A stretch of 64,000 nucleotides of DNA from Rathayibacter iranicus NCPPB 2253 = VKM Ac-1602 (GCF_003149025.1 NZ_QGDV01000014.1:1-64000); one strand, 5' to 3'; shown: positions 26,004-35,131, counted from the stretch's first letter. Program-made: numbers and translations. The notes: generated by a model not told the origin, from the sequence alone.

Positions 26004-26462
26004 GTGGCCGCCCGCATGTCCGAGAGCGTCGAGCGCGACCCTGCGCTCGATCCCGACGCGGTGCGTTCTGCGGGCCCACTCGCCACTCGGTACGGCCGCA
26101 CAAGCCGGACCCGCCGCGGCAACCGCTGGCTGTTCGGCGGTGTTGCGCTCGCCTTCGTCGCCGTCTTCGGCGCGTGGGTGATCTGGGCCGGCCTCGATGG
26201 CGCTCGGAGTGGGGTCGACGTGCAAGACACCGCCCACCGCGTCGTCGACGACCGAACCGTCAGCGTCTCCTTCGACCTCACCGCGGCTCCTGGTAGCGAC
26301 GTAGCCTGCGCCGTGCAGGCCCTGAACGAGCAGTCGGCGGTCGTCGGCTGGTTAGTGGTGGAGTATCCAGCGTCGACCGAGCGCTTCCGCTCCTTCACCG
26401 AGACCGTGCGCACCACGGAGCTGGCGAACACAGGTTTGATCTCCTCCTGTTGGCTCCCGTAG
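26004..26462 (+). CDS. DUF4307 membrane-anchored protein
   Basis: The protein has 152 residues starting at GTG 26004 with GGGAG upstream. A cytoplasmic segment (LATRYGRTSRTRRGNRW) precedes one transmembrane helix (LFGGVALAFVAVFGAWVIWA). A short outer domain follows, with SVSFDLTAAPGSDVACAVQA and a C-terminal Cys. This corresponds to DUF4307, found beside mca and greA across actinobacteria; its function is unknown. It is divergent from mca and 138 bp from greA. Confidence 0.82.
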   Translation: MAARMSESVERDPALDPDAVRSAGPLATRYGRTSRTRRGNRWLFGGVALAFVAVFGAWVIWAGLDGARSGVDVQDTAHRVVDDRTVSVSFDLTAAPGSDVACAVQALNEQSAVVGWLVVEYPASTERFRSFTETVRTTELANTGLISSCWLP

Positions 26463-26600
26463 GGTTGCCGGGTGCCCTGACGGACTCGTCGGGGCCTCGT
26501 CATTTCCACCGCCGCCGGACGCCGGCCGTTCCGACCGTCCGACGCGGACGATCCGCAGATCGGGGCGCCGCGAGCGCGGCACTCACGTGAGGAGCCCACC

Positions 26601-27092
26601 ATGGTCGAGCAGTCACAGGTGACCTGGATGACCCAGGAGTCGTACGACCGCCTCGAGGCGGAGCTCACCGAGCTCTCCACCGCCGGACGCGAGGAAATTG
26701 CCAAGCGCATCGAGGTTGCTCGCGAGGAGGGCGACCTGAAAGAGAACGGCGGCTACCACGCGGCGAAGGACGAGCAGGGCAAGATCGAGGCGCGCATCCG
26801 CCAGCTGACCTCGCTGCTGCGCGAGGCCGAGATCGGCACCCCGCCCGAGAGCCACGGAGTCGTCGAGGCCGGCACGATCATCACTGCCGAGATCGCCGGC
26901 GACGAGTCGCGCTTCCTCCTCGGTAACCGCGAGATGGCTGGCGAGAGCGACCTGGACGTGTACAGCCCCCAAAGCCCACTCGGCTCCGCGATCATGGGCC
27001 TCAACGTCGGCGATGCGACCCAGTTCACTGCCCCGAACGGTCGAGAGATCCAGGTCACGGTCACCAACGTCGAGACCTGGTCCGGCCACTGA
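26601..27092 (+). CDS. greA: transcription elongation factor GreA
   Basis: GreA enters the RNA polymerase secondary channel and stimulates cleavage of backtracked transcripts. The protein has 163 residues at ATG 26601 with GAGGAG upstream. The N-terminal coiled coil contains LEAELTELSTAGREEIAKRI and the catalytic tip DLKENGGYHAAKDEQGK with acidic residues. The C-terminal globular domain ends SPLGSAIMGLNVGDATQF. It is followed by a strong inverted repeat. Confidence 0.95.
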   Translation: MVEQSQVTWMTQESYDRLEAELTELSTAGREEIAKRIEVAREEGDLKENGGYHAAKDEQGKIEARIRQLTSLLREAEIGTPPESHGVVEAGTIITAEIAGDESRFLLGNREMAGESDLDVYSPQSPLGSAIMGLNVGDATQFTAPNGREIQVTVTNVETWSGH

Positions 27093-27099
27093 TCACAGC

Positions 27100-27161
27100 C
27101 CGCGAGATGCCACTTGCGAACGCCTCCTTCGGCGTGTCGCGTACCAAGAGGCATCTCGCGG
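27100..27161. terminator. 17-bp-arm inverted repeat between convergent greA and ilvA
   Basis: The arms at 27100-27116 and 27145-27161 match at 16 of 17 positions (12 uninterrupted at the base: CCGCGAGATGCC / GGCATCTCGCGG). A 28-nt loop contains a smaller GC hairpin. It sits 8 bp after the greA stop and 18 bp before the end of the ilvA gene. It can act as a bidirectional terminator, although no U-tract follows. The core GAGATGCCACTT recurs in another intergenic palindrome near 44966. Confidence 0.65.
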
Positions 27162-27179
27162 AAGTGTTGGCCGGGTGGC

Positions 27180-28421
27180 TCAGCTGCGGGAGACGCGGGG
27201 GGCGTAGCCCGCGTCGGTGAGGGTCTGTAGGACCAGGTCCGCGTGCTCGGGGCCACGGGTCTCGACGCTGATCTCGATCTCGACCTCGCTAATCTGCAGG
27301 CCATGCCCATGGCGTGTGTGCAGCACCTCGACCACGTTCGCGTTCGCCTCCGCGATGAGGTCAGCGATGCGCGCCAGCTGGCCGGGGCGGTCCGGCAGGC
27401 CGATGCTCATCTTGAGGTAGCGCTCCGAGGCGGCGAGCCCGCGGCTGATCACGCGCTCCATCATCAGCGGGTCGATGTTGCCGCCCGAGAGGATGACAGC
27501 GGTCGGCCCGGCATCGCGAATCTTCCCAGTGAGGATCGCGGCGATTCCTGCCGCCCCGGCCGGCTCCACCACGAGCTTCGCCCGCTCCAGCAGCACCAGC
27601 AGCGCACGGGCGATGTCGTCGTCCTCGACCGTGACGACCTCGTCGACGAGATCGCGGATCATAGCGAAGTTGAGCTGCCCGGGCTTGGCCACAGCGATAC
27701 CATCGGCGATGGTCGGCGTGATTGTGATCGCGGTCGGCTCACCGCTCGCGAGTGAGAGCGGGTACGGAGCCGCGTTCGCCGCCTGGACGCCGATCACGCG
27801 GAGAGTACGCCCCTCGCGGGCTGCCATCTGCTTAGCCGCCGATGCGACTCCGGCGATAAGACCACCGCCGCCAATTGGAACCACGATGGTCTCGACTCCG
27901 GGCGCCTGCTCGAGGATCTCGAGCCCGAGGGTGCCCTGACCGGTAATGACGTCGGGGTGATCGTACGGAGGCACGAACACCGCGCCGGTGCGCTCGGCGA
28001 ACTCGGCGGCGGCTGCCAGTGCCTCGTTAAAGATGTGGCCGCTCAGCACCACGTCGGCCCCGTAGTCGCGGGTCGCCGCAAGCTTGGGCAGGGCAACTCC
28101 GATGGGCATGAAGATGGTGGCTGCGATGCCGAGTTCCCGCGCCGCGAAGGCCACGCCCTGGGCGTGGTTGCCGGCCGACGCAGCGACGACTCCGCGGACA
28201 CGCTCCTCCGCAGACAGGCGAGAGAGCCGGAATACTGCTCCGCGAATCTTGTAGGAGCCAGTGCGCTGGAGGTTCTCGCACTTGAGGAAGACGGGCGAGC
28301 CGAGCACCTGCGCCAAGAAGGTACTCGTCTGCATAGGGGTGTCGGTGATCACCGGCGCGATGACGGCGCGGGCCGCCTCGAACTCGTGGAGCGAGGGTCC
28401 GACGACGCGGCTAGTCTGCAT
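27180..28421 (-). CDS. ilvA: threonine ammonia-lyase
   Basis: This PLP enzyme deaminates L-threonine to 2-oxobutanoate, the first step to isoleucine. ATG 28421 gives 413 residues. The PLP lysine is K58 in RTGSYKIRGA; the phosphate loop is VPIGGGGLIAGVA; ASAGNHAQGVA is another family motif. A single C-terminal ACT-like domain (IGLPDRPGQLARIADLIAEA) makes it the short, TdcB-like form common in actinobacteria. Whether it is biosynthetic or catabolic cannot be told from sequence. Its start overlaps the end of the upstream AI-2E transporter gene by 11 bp. Confidence 0.92.
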   Translation of the reverse strand: MQTSRVVGPSLHEFEAARAVIAPVITDTPMQTSTFLAQVLGSPVFLKCENLQRTGSYKIRGAVFRLSRLSAEERVRGVVAASAGNHAQGVAFAARELGIAATIFMPIGVALPKLAATRDYGADVVLSGHIFNEALAAAAEFAERTGAVFVPPYDHPDVITGQGTLGLEILEQAPGVETIVVPIGGGGLIAGVASAAKQMAAREGRTLRVIGVQAANAAPYPLSLASGEPTAITITPTIADGIAVAKPGQLNFAMIRDLVDEVVTVEDDDIARALLVLLERAKLVVEPAGAAGIAAILTGKIRDAGPTAVILSGGNIDPLMMERVISRGLAASERYLKMSIGLPDRPGQLARIADLIAEANANVVEVLHTRHGHGLQISEVEIEISVETRGPEHADLVLQTLTDAGYAPRVSRS

Positions 28422-29604
28422 GCTCTGCGGCAACTTTCTCAGGGGTAGGGGCGGGCGGGCGCCAGGCTCCGCTCGCAACATAATTGACCATGACGTTGAG
28501 GGTGGCGACGAACGGCACCGCGAAGAAGGCGCCGGCGATACCCGCGACGATCGAGCCGCCGGCGACCGCGAGGACGACGGCGAGCGGATGCACCTTCACC
28601 GCGGAGCCCATGATGAGCGGCTGGAGAATGTGGCCCTCGAGCTGCTGCACGCCGAGCACGACGATCAGCAGGATCAAAGCGATCCATGGTCCGTTATAGA
28701 TGAGCGCGACGAAGACGGCGAGCGCGCCCGTCGCGACGGCACCGATGACCGGAACGAACGAACCGAGAAAGACGAGCACGCCGATCGGGATGGCGAGGGG
28801 GACGCCGAGGAAGAAGGAGCCGAGTCCGATGCCGACCGCATCGACGAACGCGACCAAGATCTGCACCTTGACGAAGTTGGTGAGAGTCACCCAGCCTGCG
28901 CGCCCCGCGCCGTCGACGGCTCCGCGCGCGCGGTGCGGGAACAGGCGCACCACCCAGGCCCAGATGGCGGGGCCGTCGATCAGGATGAACAGGGTCGAGA
29001 ACAGTGTGAGCAGAACGCCGGCCAGCACGTGCCCGACGGTCGAGCCCACACTGAGCGCTCCGTTGACGAGCATCCCTGAGTCTTGCTGAAGCGCCATCAG
29101 CGCCTGCTGCCCATACTGGTTCAGGTCGCTTTCAGACAGGTGCAGCGGCGACTGCAAGAGCCACGACTTCAGGGCGTCGTAGGACTGGACGGTCTGCCGG
29201 CTGAGGTCATCGAATCCCGCGTACACCTGAGTGACGACCAGGAAGAGGAGCCCGCCGATGACGAGGACGATTCCGAGTTCCGAGACGACCACGGCAAGCC
29301 ATTTCGGCCAGCGGTGGCGCTGCAGGAAGCTCGCGAACGGCACGAGCAGCGCCGCGATGACGATTGCCACGAGCAACGGGATCACGATCAGCCGCAGCTC
29401 GATCACCAGCAGGGCGAGCACGGCCAAGGCCGCGACGAGCACAAGGATCCGCCAGGCCCATGCCCCGGCAATTCGCACGCCGTCAGAGACGAAGGCGGAG
29501 TCGCTCACGAGGACTGGAGCAGGCGAGGTCGGGTGAGCAGGAGCGGACGCAGCACGGTCGACGGCGCGCGGGCGGGAGGTGCGGCGGGACCTGCCGAATC
29601 TCAT
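28411..29604 (-). CDS. AI-2E family transporter (permease)
   Basis: The polytopic membrane protein has 397 residues. Paired N-terminal helices (AWRILVLVAALAVLALLVIE, LIVIPLLVAIVIAALLVPFA) are followed by an amphipathic middle region. A C-terminal set carries the family signature SFFLGVPLAIPIGVLVFLGS and FVPVIGAVATGAL. The name comes from E. coli TqsA; members also include Na+/H+ antiporter-like proteins, so the substrate is not assigned. It overlaps ilvA. Confidence 0.85.
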   Translation of the reverse strand: MRFGRSRRTSRPRAVDRAASAPAHPTSPAPVLVSDSAFVSDGVRIAGAWAWRILVLVAALAVLALLVIELRLIVIPLLVAIVIAALLVPFASFLQRHRWPKWLAVVVSELGIVLVIGGLLFLVVTQVYAGFDDLSRQTVQSYDALKSWLLQSPLHLSESDLNQYGQQALMALQQDSGMLVNGALSVGSTVGHVLAGVLLTLFSTLFILIDGPAIWAWVVRLFPHRARGAVDGAGRAGWVTLTNFVKVQILVAFVDAVGIGLGSFFLGVPLAIPIGVLVFLGSFVPVIGAVATGALAVFVALIYNGPWIALILLIVVLGVQQLEGHILQPLIMGSAVKVHPLAVVLAVAGGSIVAGIAGAFFAVPFVATLNVMVNYVASGAWRPPAPTPEKVAAEHAD

Positions 29605-29738
29605 CTGCTCAGACTAGGCCCCGGCGCATTCCGCGGGCGGTATCCACGGGAGTCCTCAGAGGCTGCGCCCTGCAATGCCTCGTTAAGCGGCGCATCCGCC
29701 CAGCGACTGTCGGAAGCGTTCGCTAGCGTGGGCGGACC

Positions 29739-30959
29739 ATGACCGAGCAGCTCTCCCCCGCGCTCGCGCGCCGCATCGCCCTCGCCGCGCAGGGCCTCGG
29801 TGCGCCCCGGTCAGCGCGGGTGGGTGCCCGCCAGGTGCAGGCAATTGTTGACCGTATCCGCCCGCTCCAGCTCGACTCGGTGAACGTCTTCGAGCGGAGT
29901 CACTACCTGCCGCTCCTCGCCCGCCTGGGACCTTACGACCGCTCACTCCTTGACACTCTCGCGTTCACACCCGACGGTCCCTATCTCGAGTACTGGGCGC
30001 ACGAGGCCACCCTTATTCGCCGTGACGACATCCCCCTCTACCGCTGGCGCATGGAGCACTACCGCCGGAAGCGACTCCCTGAGCATGAGGGCTGGGCCGC
30101 GGACAACCGCGCAACGCTCGACTGGTTGCGTGCTGCGTTGGCCGATGGGCCGCTCCGCGCCTCCGACATCGAGCACGAATCGAATGTCCGCACCGGCCCC
30201 TGGTGGGGATGGTCTGACATCAAGCGCGGCTTGGAGGTGCTGTTCCGCTGGGGTGAGGTCGTGACCGCGGGGCGCACGCGCTTTGAGCGCTCGTACGGAC
30301 TGGCCGAACAGCTGCTCTCTCGCGAGGTGCTCGAGACCGAGCTGCCGGTCGCCGACGCCGTCCGTGAGCTGGTGCGGCGGGCCGCTCAGGCGCACGGAAT
30401 CGGTACGATCGGCGACCTTGCCGACTACCACCGGCTGCTGCAGGCGCCGACCCGCGTGGCGGTCGATGAGCTGGTCGAAGCCGGCGAACTAGAGCGCGTC
30501 GAGGTACGCGGTTGGGAGCGAGGAGGACGACCGATCCAGCTGTGGCGGCACATCGAGGCCCGCCGTCCGCGCGCACTCCGGATCGACGCGTTGCTCTCGC
30601 CGTTCGATCCGGTCGTCTGGCATCGCCCACGAGCCGAACTGTTCTTCGACTTCCACTATCGGATCGAGATCTACACGCCGGCCGCGCAGCGGGTGCACGG
30701 GTACTACGTCCTCCCGGTCTTGCTCGACGACGTGATCGCCGCGCGGGTCGACCTCAAGAGCGACCGTGGCCGTCGCGTTCTGCTCGTGCAGGCTGCCTGG
30801 GTGGAGCCGGGAGCACCCGCCGAGACTGCCGAGCGTCTCGCCGTGCTGCTCGTCGAGGCCGCGATCTGGCAGGGTCTCGAGGCCGTCGAGGTAGTCGGGC
30901 GAGGCACCCTCGCTGCCGCACTCGCTACCGCACTCGCCGCTCGCGGAGTCCTCCTGTGA
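29739..30959 (+). CDS. YcaQ-like winged-helix DNA glycosylase
   Basis: The protein has 406 residues at ATG 29739 and belongs to the HTH_42 / YcaQ-AlkZ superfamily. These proteins are tandem winged-helix proteins that unhook bulky or crosslinked alkylated bases. RPLQLDSVNVFERSHYLPLL contains the catalytic Q-hydrophobic-D motif of the YcaQ (AlkX) branch rather than the QxQ of antibiotic-resistance AlkZ. Further conserved parts are YLEYWAHEATLI, the W-rich GPWWGWSDIKRGLEVLF and SPFDPVVWHRPRAELFFDF. Its stop overlaps the TetR gene start by GTGA, implying co-expression. Confidence 0.85.
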   Translation: MTEQLSPALARRIALAAQGLGAPRSARVGARQVQAIVDRIRPLQLDSVNVFERSHYLPLLARLGPYDRSLLDTLAFTPDGPYLEYWAHEATLIRRDDIPLYRWRMEHYRRKRLPEHEGWAADNRATLDWLRAALADGPLRASDIEHESNVRTGPWWGWSDIKRGLEVLFRWGEVVTAGRTRFERSYGLAEQLLSREVLETELPVADAVRELVRRAAQAHGIGTIGDLADYHRLLQAPTRVAVDELVEAGELERVEVRGWERGGRPIQLWRHIEARRPRALRIDALLSPFDPVVWHRPRAELFFDFHYRIEIYTPAAQRVHGYYVLPVLLDDVIAARVDLKSDRGRRVLLVQAAWVEPGAPAETAERLAVLLVEAAIWQGLEAVEVVGRGTLAAALATALAARGVLL

Positions 30960-31543
30960 GCCGCACTACCCCTGGCGAGGGGATGCTCGCGCTCGCGCTC
31001 TCCGAGAAATGCGTCACGCTGCTGCTCGAACGAGGCACAGTCTCGGGTGTTGGTACGAAAGAGCTGGCGCACGCGGCGGGCATCTCGCTGCGGACCTTCC
31101 ACCGCTACCTCGGTGGTAAGGAGGACTGCGTCCGACCGGTCCTCGCCGCCGCCATCGCCGCGATGGGGCGCGCCCTGCTCGGGCGTCCCGCAGCCGAATC
31201 GCTCAACACCGCACTGGCCGAAGCCTTCGCCGTTGCCGCGTCCGGACCGCAGCTCGACCGCACCCTCCGCCTGATTCCGCTGCTCACCGAGACGCGGGCG
31301 ATGCGCTCGGTGTGGGCACAGTCCCTGCACGATGGCGAGGAAGCGCTGACTCCGTTCCTTGCCGAGCGGATGGGGCTGGCGTCTGCCTCCCTGCCCCGCG
31401 CGGCCGTACTCGCCACGGTCGTGCTGGCCCTGGTGCGCCGTGCGCTCGTCGATGCGGCGGTGACCGGCGCCGATCCCGCTCCGGTGTTCGCCGAGTACCT
31501 GGCGACGCTCGACGGCGGTCCCCTCGCCCCTCCTGCCGCGTGA
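30956..31543 (+). CDS. TetR-family transcriptional regulator
   Basis: The 195-residue protein starts at GTG 30956, overlapping the preceding stop. The N-terminal helix-turn-helix is clear (GTVSGVGTKELAHAAGISLR, TFHRYLGGKEDCVRPVL). A helical ligand-binding domain follows, and its ligand is unknown. Coupling to the YcaQ-like glycosylase suggests it may control that gene in response to a genotoxic ligand; this is inference from overlap only. Confidence 0.85.
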   Translation: MSRTTPGEGMLALALSEKCVTLLLERGTVSGVGTKELAHAAGISLRTFHRYLGGKEDCVRPVLAAAIAAMGRALLGRPAAESLNTALAEAFAVAASGPQLDRTLRLIPLLTETRAMRSVWAQSLHDGEEALTPFLAERMGLASASLPRAAVLATVVLALVRRALVDAAVTGADPAPVFAEYLATLDGGPLAPPAA

Positions 31544-31658
31544 CTTTCCCGTCCGCTGACGTTCCGCGCCACTTCTCCTGCACTCCTTTCTCGACCGGCT
31601 AGCGTGAGGTGATCTCGCGTACTGGCGAGGCTCCGCGGGGGCGGGAAGGACAACGGGG

Positions 31659-33695
31659 ATGATCGCGTTCGACGACGACGTGGCCAGGAGACTGGCTACC
31701 GGAGCCCGCACGCTCGACGAACTCCTTTATGCGCAGTCCCGCGCGCGTCTCGAGGCTGTCGGCGATGCGCTACACGACTTCGCAGGGGGGCACCGCGTCC
31801 TGTTTGAAGCAGCCGTCGCCGCGGAGGCGCTCGACCGCACGATTCTCGCGCGCCGTCTCGACAGTCTCGCCCGGCAGATCGAAAGGATGCGCGCCGCGGC
31901 CGAGCGCGAGCGGCAGCGACAGGCGGCAATCGCGCTCTGGGAGGCGCAATGCGCGCAGTGGCACGAGCACGCAGAAGACATGCCCGCGGCGGAACGCGCC
32001 TGGGGACCGCCGCGCGAGCCACACGAGTCGGTCGAGGCGCTGCGGCCGCTCACAGCGGCGTTCTCCGCGCGGTCCCGCGAGCGCTCCGGGGGTCGGTCGG
32101 GCGATCGCACCTCCGCTGATCCCGAACGGCTGCGCTCCTTTGCTCAACGGACGCGGTCGAGCGGCGTGCGACTCCTCGAACTCCTCGACGAAGTACAGGT
32201 GGTGTGGCGGCGCTTCCAGGAACAGTGCTCGTGGGCGCCGGTGGGCAGAGTCACAGCGTTCAACGGTCTGCGCGAACTGATCGCCGAGAACGACGCCGAC
32301 GCCGACTGGATGGACCGAGTCGCCGCCGCGTTCGAGGCCGCGGGTGGCGGAAGCCTCTCCTCGGCTGCCGTGCAAGTGGCCTGCGCTCCCTCGCTCCACC
32401 TCTCCGATCCGCTCCTGCTCTCGACCCTCGCGACCCTCGACCCTCACGACGTGAGTACCCTCTGGGCAGCCCGACCCGAGCTGCAAAAGGAACTGCTCGC
32501 TCTCGACGCCGCGGGCGTGAACAGTTGGTGGCACACGCTCGACGGCGAGCCCGGAACGCTCTCGCCGCGGCAAACCGTGCTCCTCGATGCCTGCCCGTCG
32601 CTATTCGGCACCCTCGAAGGCATTCCGTACGGCGCCCGCGACCGCGCGAACCGCGCCGCACTGACCGCCCGGATCGACGCCCTTACCGCCGAGCGTGACG
32701 CAGCGCTGCTCCGAGCCGAGGAGGTGCGAGACCGGCCGGGGGCATCGACGCTCGAGATCGCAGCGGCCACCACCGCGGTCACCAGGGCGAACGAACGCCT
32801 GCGGCCGCTCCTGAACATCCGAAAGAGCCTTAACCGGGAACCACTCTCGGCCACCCGTTATCTGTGCTCCTTGACGGACGATGAGCCGCCGCTCGCAGCG
32901 GTGAGCATCGGTGACCTGGATACGGCGACGACTGTCGTCTACGCGGTACCCGGGATGGGAACCACGACGAACGACATGAGGTCGTGGTGCAAGGCCTCCC
33001 AGAACATCGCCGATCTCCTCGACGAGCAGAGCGCTATCGTCGCGTGGATCGGATACGAGACTCCGCCAGTACCGGACGTCACCGACCCGGATCCCGCTGT
33101 GCTCGACAATCACCACGCCGAGATCGGTGGCGCCGCTCTCGCAAACTCCCTCCGCGGCCTCGCCGCGGTCCGCCATGACGATCCCGTCGTGCCCGACATC
33201 ATCGCGCACTCCTACGGCAGTACGACCGCCGCCTTCGCGATGCTCGAGAACGACGTCCACGTGGATGCTTTCGTCACTCTCGGTTCCGCAGGTCTGCCAC
33301 CCCAAGCAGACGAGGCGTCCGACTTGCACGCGAATGCGGTCTATTCCGGTCAAGCCCGCCCCCGGTTGCTGTGGGAGCAAGAGAGTGGCGATGAAGCAGC
33401 GTGGATGGGACGCTCGCTCCTCTCCGAACATCAGGTAAATCCGATGAAGCTCAGCTTCGGCGGCCATCCGTTCGGTGTCGAGACTGGAGGAGACGCTGGC
33501 CGGGTCGTGACAGACCATGCCGCCCTGATGAGCGACAGCGGGCCTCGTGTCGGGTACTTCGATAAGGGCAGTGAGGCGGTCTGGAACGCCGCGCGGGCCG
33601 TCACGAGGCGTGATGACCTCATCACAGAGAATCGCCCACTTGGATTTACTAACCACCAGCACGCTGTCACGGAAGATTTTACCCATGCGCCGTGA
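31659..33695 (+). CDS. large alpha/beta hydrolase (DUF1023-like), putative secreted effector
   Basis: The protein has 678 residues at ATG 31659 with GGAAGGA upstream. Residues 1-130 are helical and charged (LDSLARQIERMRAAAERERQ), reminiscent of the N-terminal targeting/packing regions of actinobacterial ESX-type or WXG-associated substrates, though no WXG motif is seen. The C-terminal ~250 residues form an alpha/beta-hydrolase domain: TTVVYAVPGMGTTTNDMRSW, the nucleophile elbow DIIAHSYGSTTAAFA with S518, and a late GRVVTDHAALMSD that could supply the His. There is no classical signal peptide. The 3' end is overlapped by the first of a tandem array of membrane-anchored small proteins, a layout expected of effector and immunity or partner genes. 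The substrate is unknown. Confidence 0.75.
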   Translation: MIAFDDDVARRLATGARTLDELLYAQSRARLEAVGDALHDFAGGHRVLFEAAVAAEALDRTILARRLDSLARQIERMRAAAERERQRQAAIALWEAQCAQWHEHAEDMPAAERAWGPPREPHESVEALRPLTAAFSARSRERSGGRSGDRTSADPERLRSFAQRTRSSGVRLLELLDEVQVVWRRFQEQCSWAPVGRVTAFNGLRELIAENDADADWMDRVAAAFEAAGGGSLSSAAVQVACAPSLHLSDPLLLSTLATLDPHDVSTLWAARPELQKELLALDAAGVNSWWHTLDGEPGTLSPRQTVLLDACPSLFGTLEGIPYGARDRANRAALTARIDALTAERDAALLRAEEVRDRPGASTLEIAAATTAVTRANERLRPLLNIRKSLNREPLSATRYLCSLTDDEPPLAAVSIGDLDTATTVVYAVPGMGTTTNDMRSWCKASQNIADLLDEQSAIVAWIGYETPPVPDVTDPDPAVLDNHHAEIGGAALANSLRGLAAVRHDDPVVPDIIAHSYGSTTAAFAMLENDVHVDAFVTLGSAGLPPQADEASDLHANAVYSGQARPRLLWEQESGDEAAWMGRSLLSEHQVNPMKLSFGGHPFGVETGGDAGRVVTDHAALMSDSGPRVGYFDKGSEAVWNAARAVTRRDDLITENRPLGFTNHQHAVTEDFTHAP

Positions 33696-34317
33696 CGCGT
33701 CCCTTATCACTGTCGTCCTGATCACCCTCGCCATCCTCGCGATCGCACTAATCACACGATTCCCCCTTCGTGCACAAGAAGAACGGCTGATCATGACACC
33801 GCAGCAGACTCGCATCGCCCTCGTCTCGTTCGTCCGGGACAGCACACAGCAGCTCGACATCGACGGCTGGTGGCCCAGAAACGGACCGGCGAGCCCCTCC
33901 GACTGCACCTTCGCGAACGGCGACCCAGGTGCTGTCTACGATTTCGACCTCCTCGCACCCCGCGGACCGGACGAACGCACCGACCCCACACGAGCAGCGA
34001 TCCGCGAGCATTCCGCAGACGTCGTCGCCGACTACTGGCGAAGCCTCGGCATGACCGTCACCATCCTCAGCACCGACGCACGGTACCCCACCGTCTACGC
34101 CGACGGCGGACCCGTCCACCGAGCCAGCTTCGCCACCGACGGACCGGACGACTCTTACTTCATCGGAGCAACCTCCATATGCGTCCCAGGCAACGCCGAT
34201 GAGCTTTTGGACGACGACGACGCAAAGCGGGCAGCAGGCGTCGTGCTGCCCGGCGACGAAGGAACCATCGACCGCAACGACCCACGATGGTCCGAAATGT
34301 CCAAACCTCGACCATAG
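33685..34317 (+). CDS. membrane-anchored two-cysteine protein A1, putative immunity/partner of the hydrolase
   Basis: The protein has 210 residues and starts at ATG 33685, 11 bp inside the hydrolase gene, with GGAAGA upstream. A single N-terminal hydrophobic helix (LITVVLITLAILAIALITRF) exports and anchors an outer domain. Features of the domain are LDIDGWWPRNG, a first Cys in SDCTF, VYDFDLLAPRGPDERTDPTR, VVADYWRSLGMTVTIL and a second Cys in SICVPG. The C-terminal part is polar (VVLPGDEGTIDRNDPRW). I do not recognise a named family. Close paralogues follow at 34345 and 35156. The overlap with the hydrolase suggests translational coupling and a shared task. Confidence 0.7.
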   Translation: MRRDASLITVVLITLAILAIALITRFPLRAQEERLIMTPQQTRIALVSFVRDSTQQLDIDGWWPRNGPASPSDCTFANGDPGAVYDFDLLAPRGPDERTDPTRAAIREHSADVVADYWRSLGMTVTILSTDARYPTVYADGGPVHRASFATDGPDDSYFIGATSICVPGNADELLDDDDAKRAAGVVLPGDEGTIDRNDPRWSEMSKPRP

Positions 34318-34344
34318 CGAGCCTGCGGAGAATCCGGTCGCCCC

Positions 34345-35046
34345 ATGCTCTGCCCGCAGCCCTTCATCCGACGCGACGACATCAGCAGCGCACCCTCCGC
34401 CGACACGAAGACCGAGCGCCGGGAGCTGTCGCTCGTGCCGCTCCTGGTGATCACCGCCGTCCTGCTCGCAGGCGCGGTCATCACCACCGTCAGCTCCCGC
34501 CCACCTACCGAGGAGAACCCGATGAACCCGCAAGAAGGCCGCGCCACCATCGTCGACATCATCGTCAGCACCAGTCAGAAGCTCGACGTCCGCGGATGGT
34601 GGCCCCGCAGCGGTGCTGCCGCTCCGAGCACCTGCACCCTCCCGGACGAGACCCGGGGTGCGAGTTACGACTTCGACCTCTGGGCACCGCGCGAACGACA
34701 GGGCGAAAACGAGGAACTCCGCGCCGAACAACGTGAACGTGACGCGCAGATTGTCGCCGACTACTGGACAGAACTCGGCATGACCACCCGCATCGCCGCC
34801 ACCCCGACACGCTTCCCCACCGTGTACGCTACCGGCGGACCAATACGCAGCGCCTCCTTCGACACCGGAGCGGCCGAGCACGCCTATTAGATGAGCGCGC
34901 AAGCACAATGCTCACGCGGCGACGTCACGGATTTATTCGCGGCGGACGCGGCACAGCGCGACAAAGGAATCAGCCTCCCGGGAGACGAGGGCGCCCTCAA
35001 GTGGGACGACCCCCGCCGGGCGGACAAGAACACCCCCGTCCCGTGA
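34345..35046 (+). pseudogene. paralogue B1, interrupted by an in-frame TAG
   Basis: Reading from ATG 34345, the product has a membrane helix (LVPLLVITAVLLAGAVITTV). The same outer domain as A1 follows: KLDVRGWWPRSG, STCTL, SYDFDLWAPRE, IVADYWTELGMTTRIA and FPTVYATGGPI. A TAG at 34888-34890 stops it after 181 residues. Without any frame change the sequence continues after the stop with SAQAQCSRGDV and ISLPGDEGALKWDDPRRADK to TGA 35044-35046. This aligns with the C-termini of A1 and A2, including the second conserved cysteine. The intact protein would have been about 233 residues. The truncated one loses a Cys and probably its disulfide. The upstream GGAGA is rather far from the start. Confidence 0.75.
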
Positions 35047-35131
35047 TCCTCGTTCAGCGCAGTCTTCCGACAAGCCCGCGCGCTCTCGCTGATATCCGCT
35101 CAGACCACGCCGGCGCTATCGAAAAACCGGG

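Noticed and set aside
34888..34890. Recoding of the TAG in paralogue B1
   Set aside because: No stimulatory context or known amber recoding in these bacteria is evident; simple nonsense mutation is the economical explanation.
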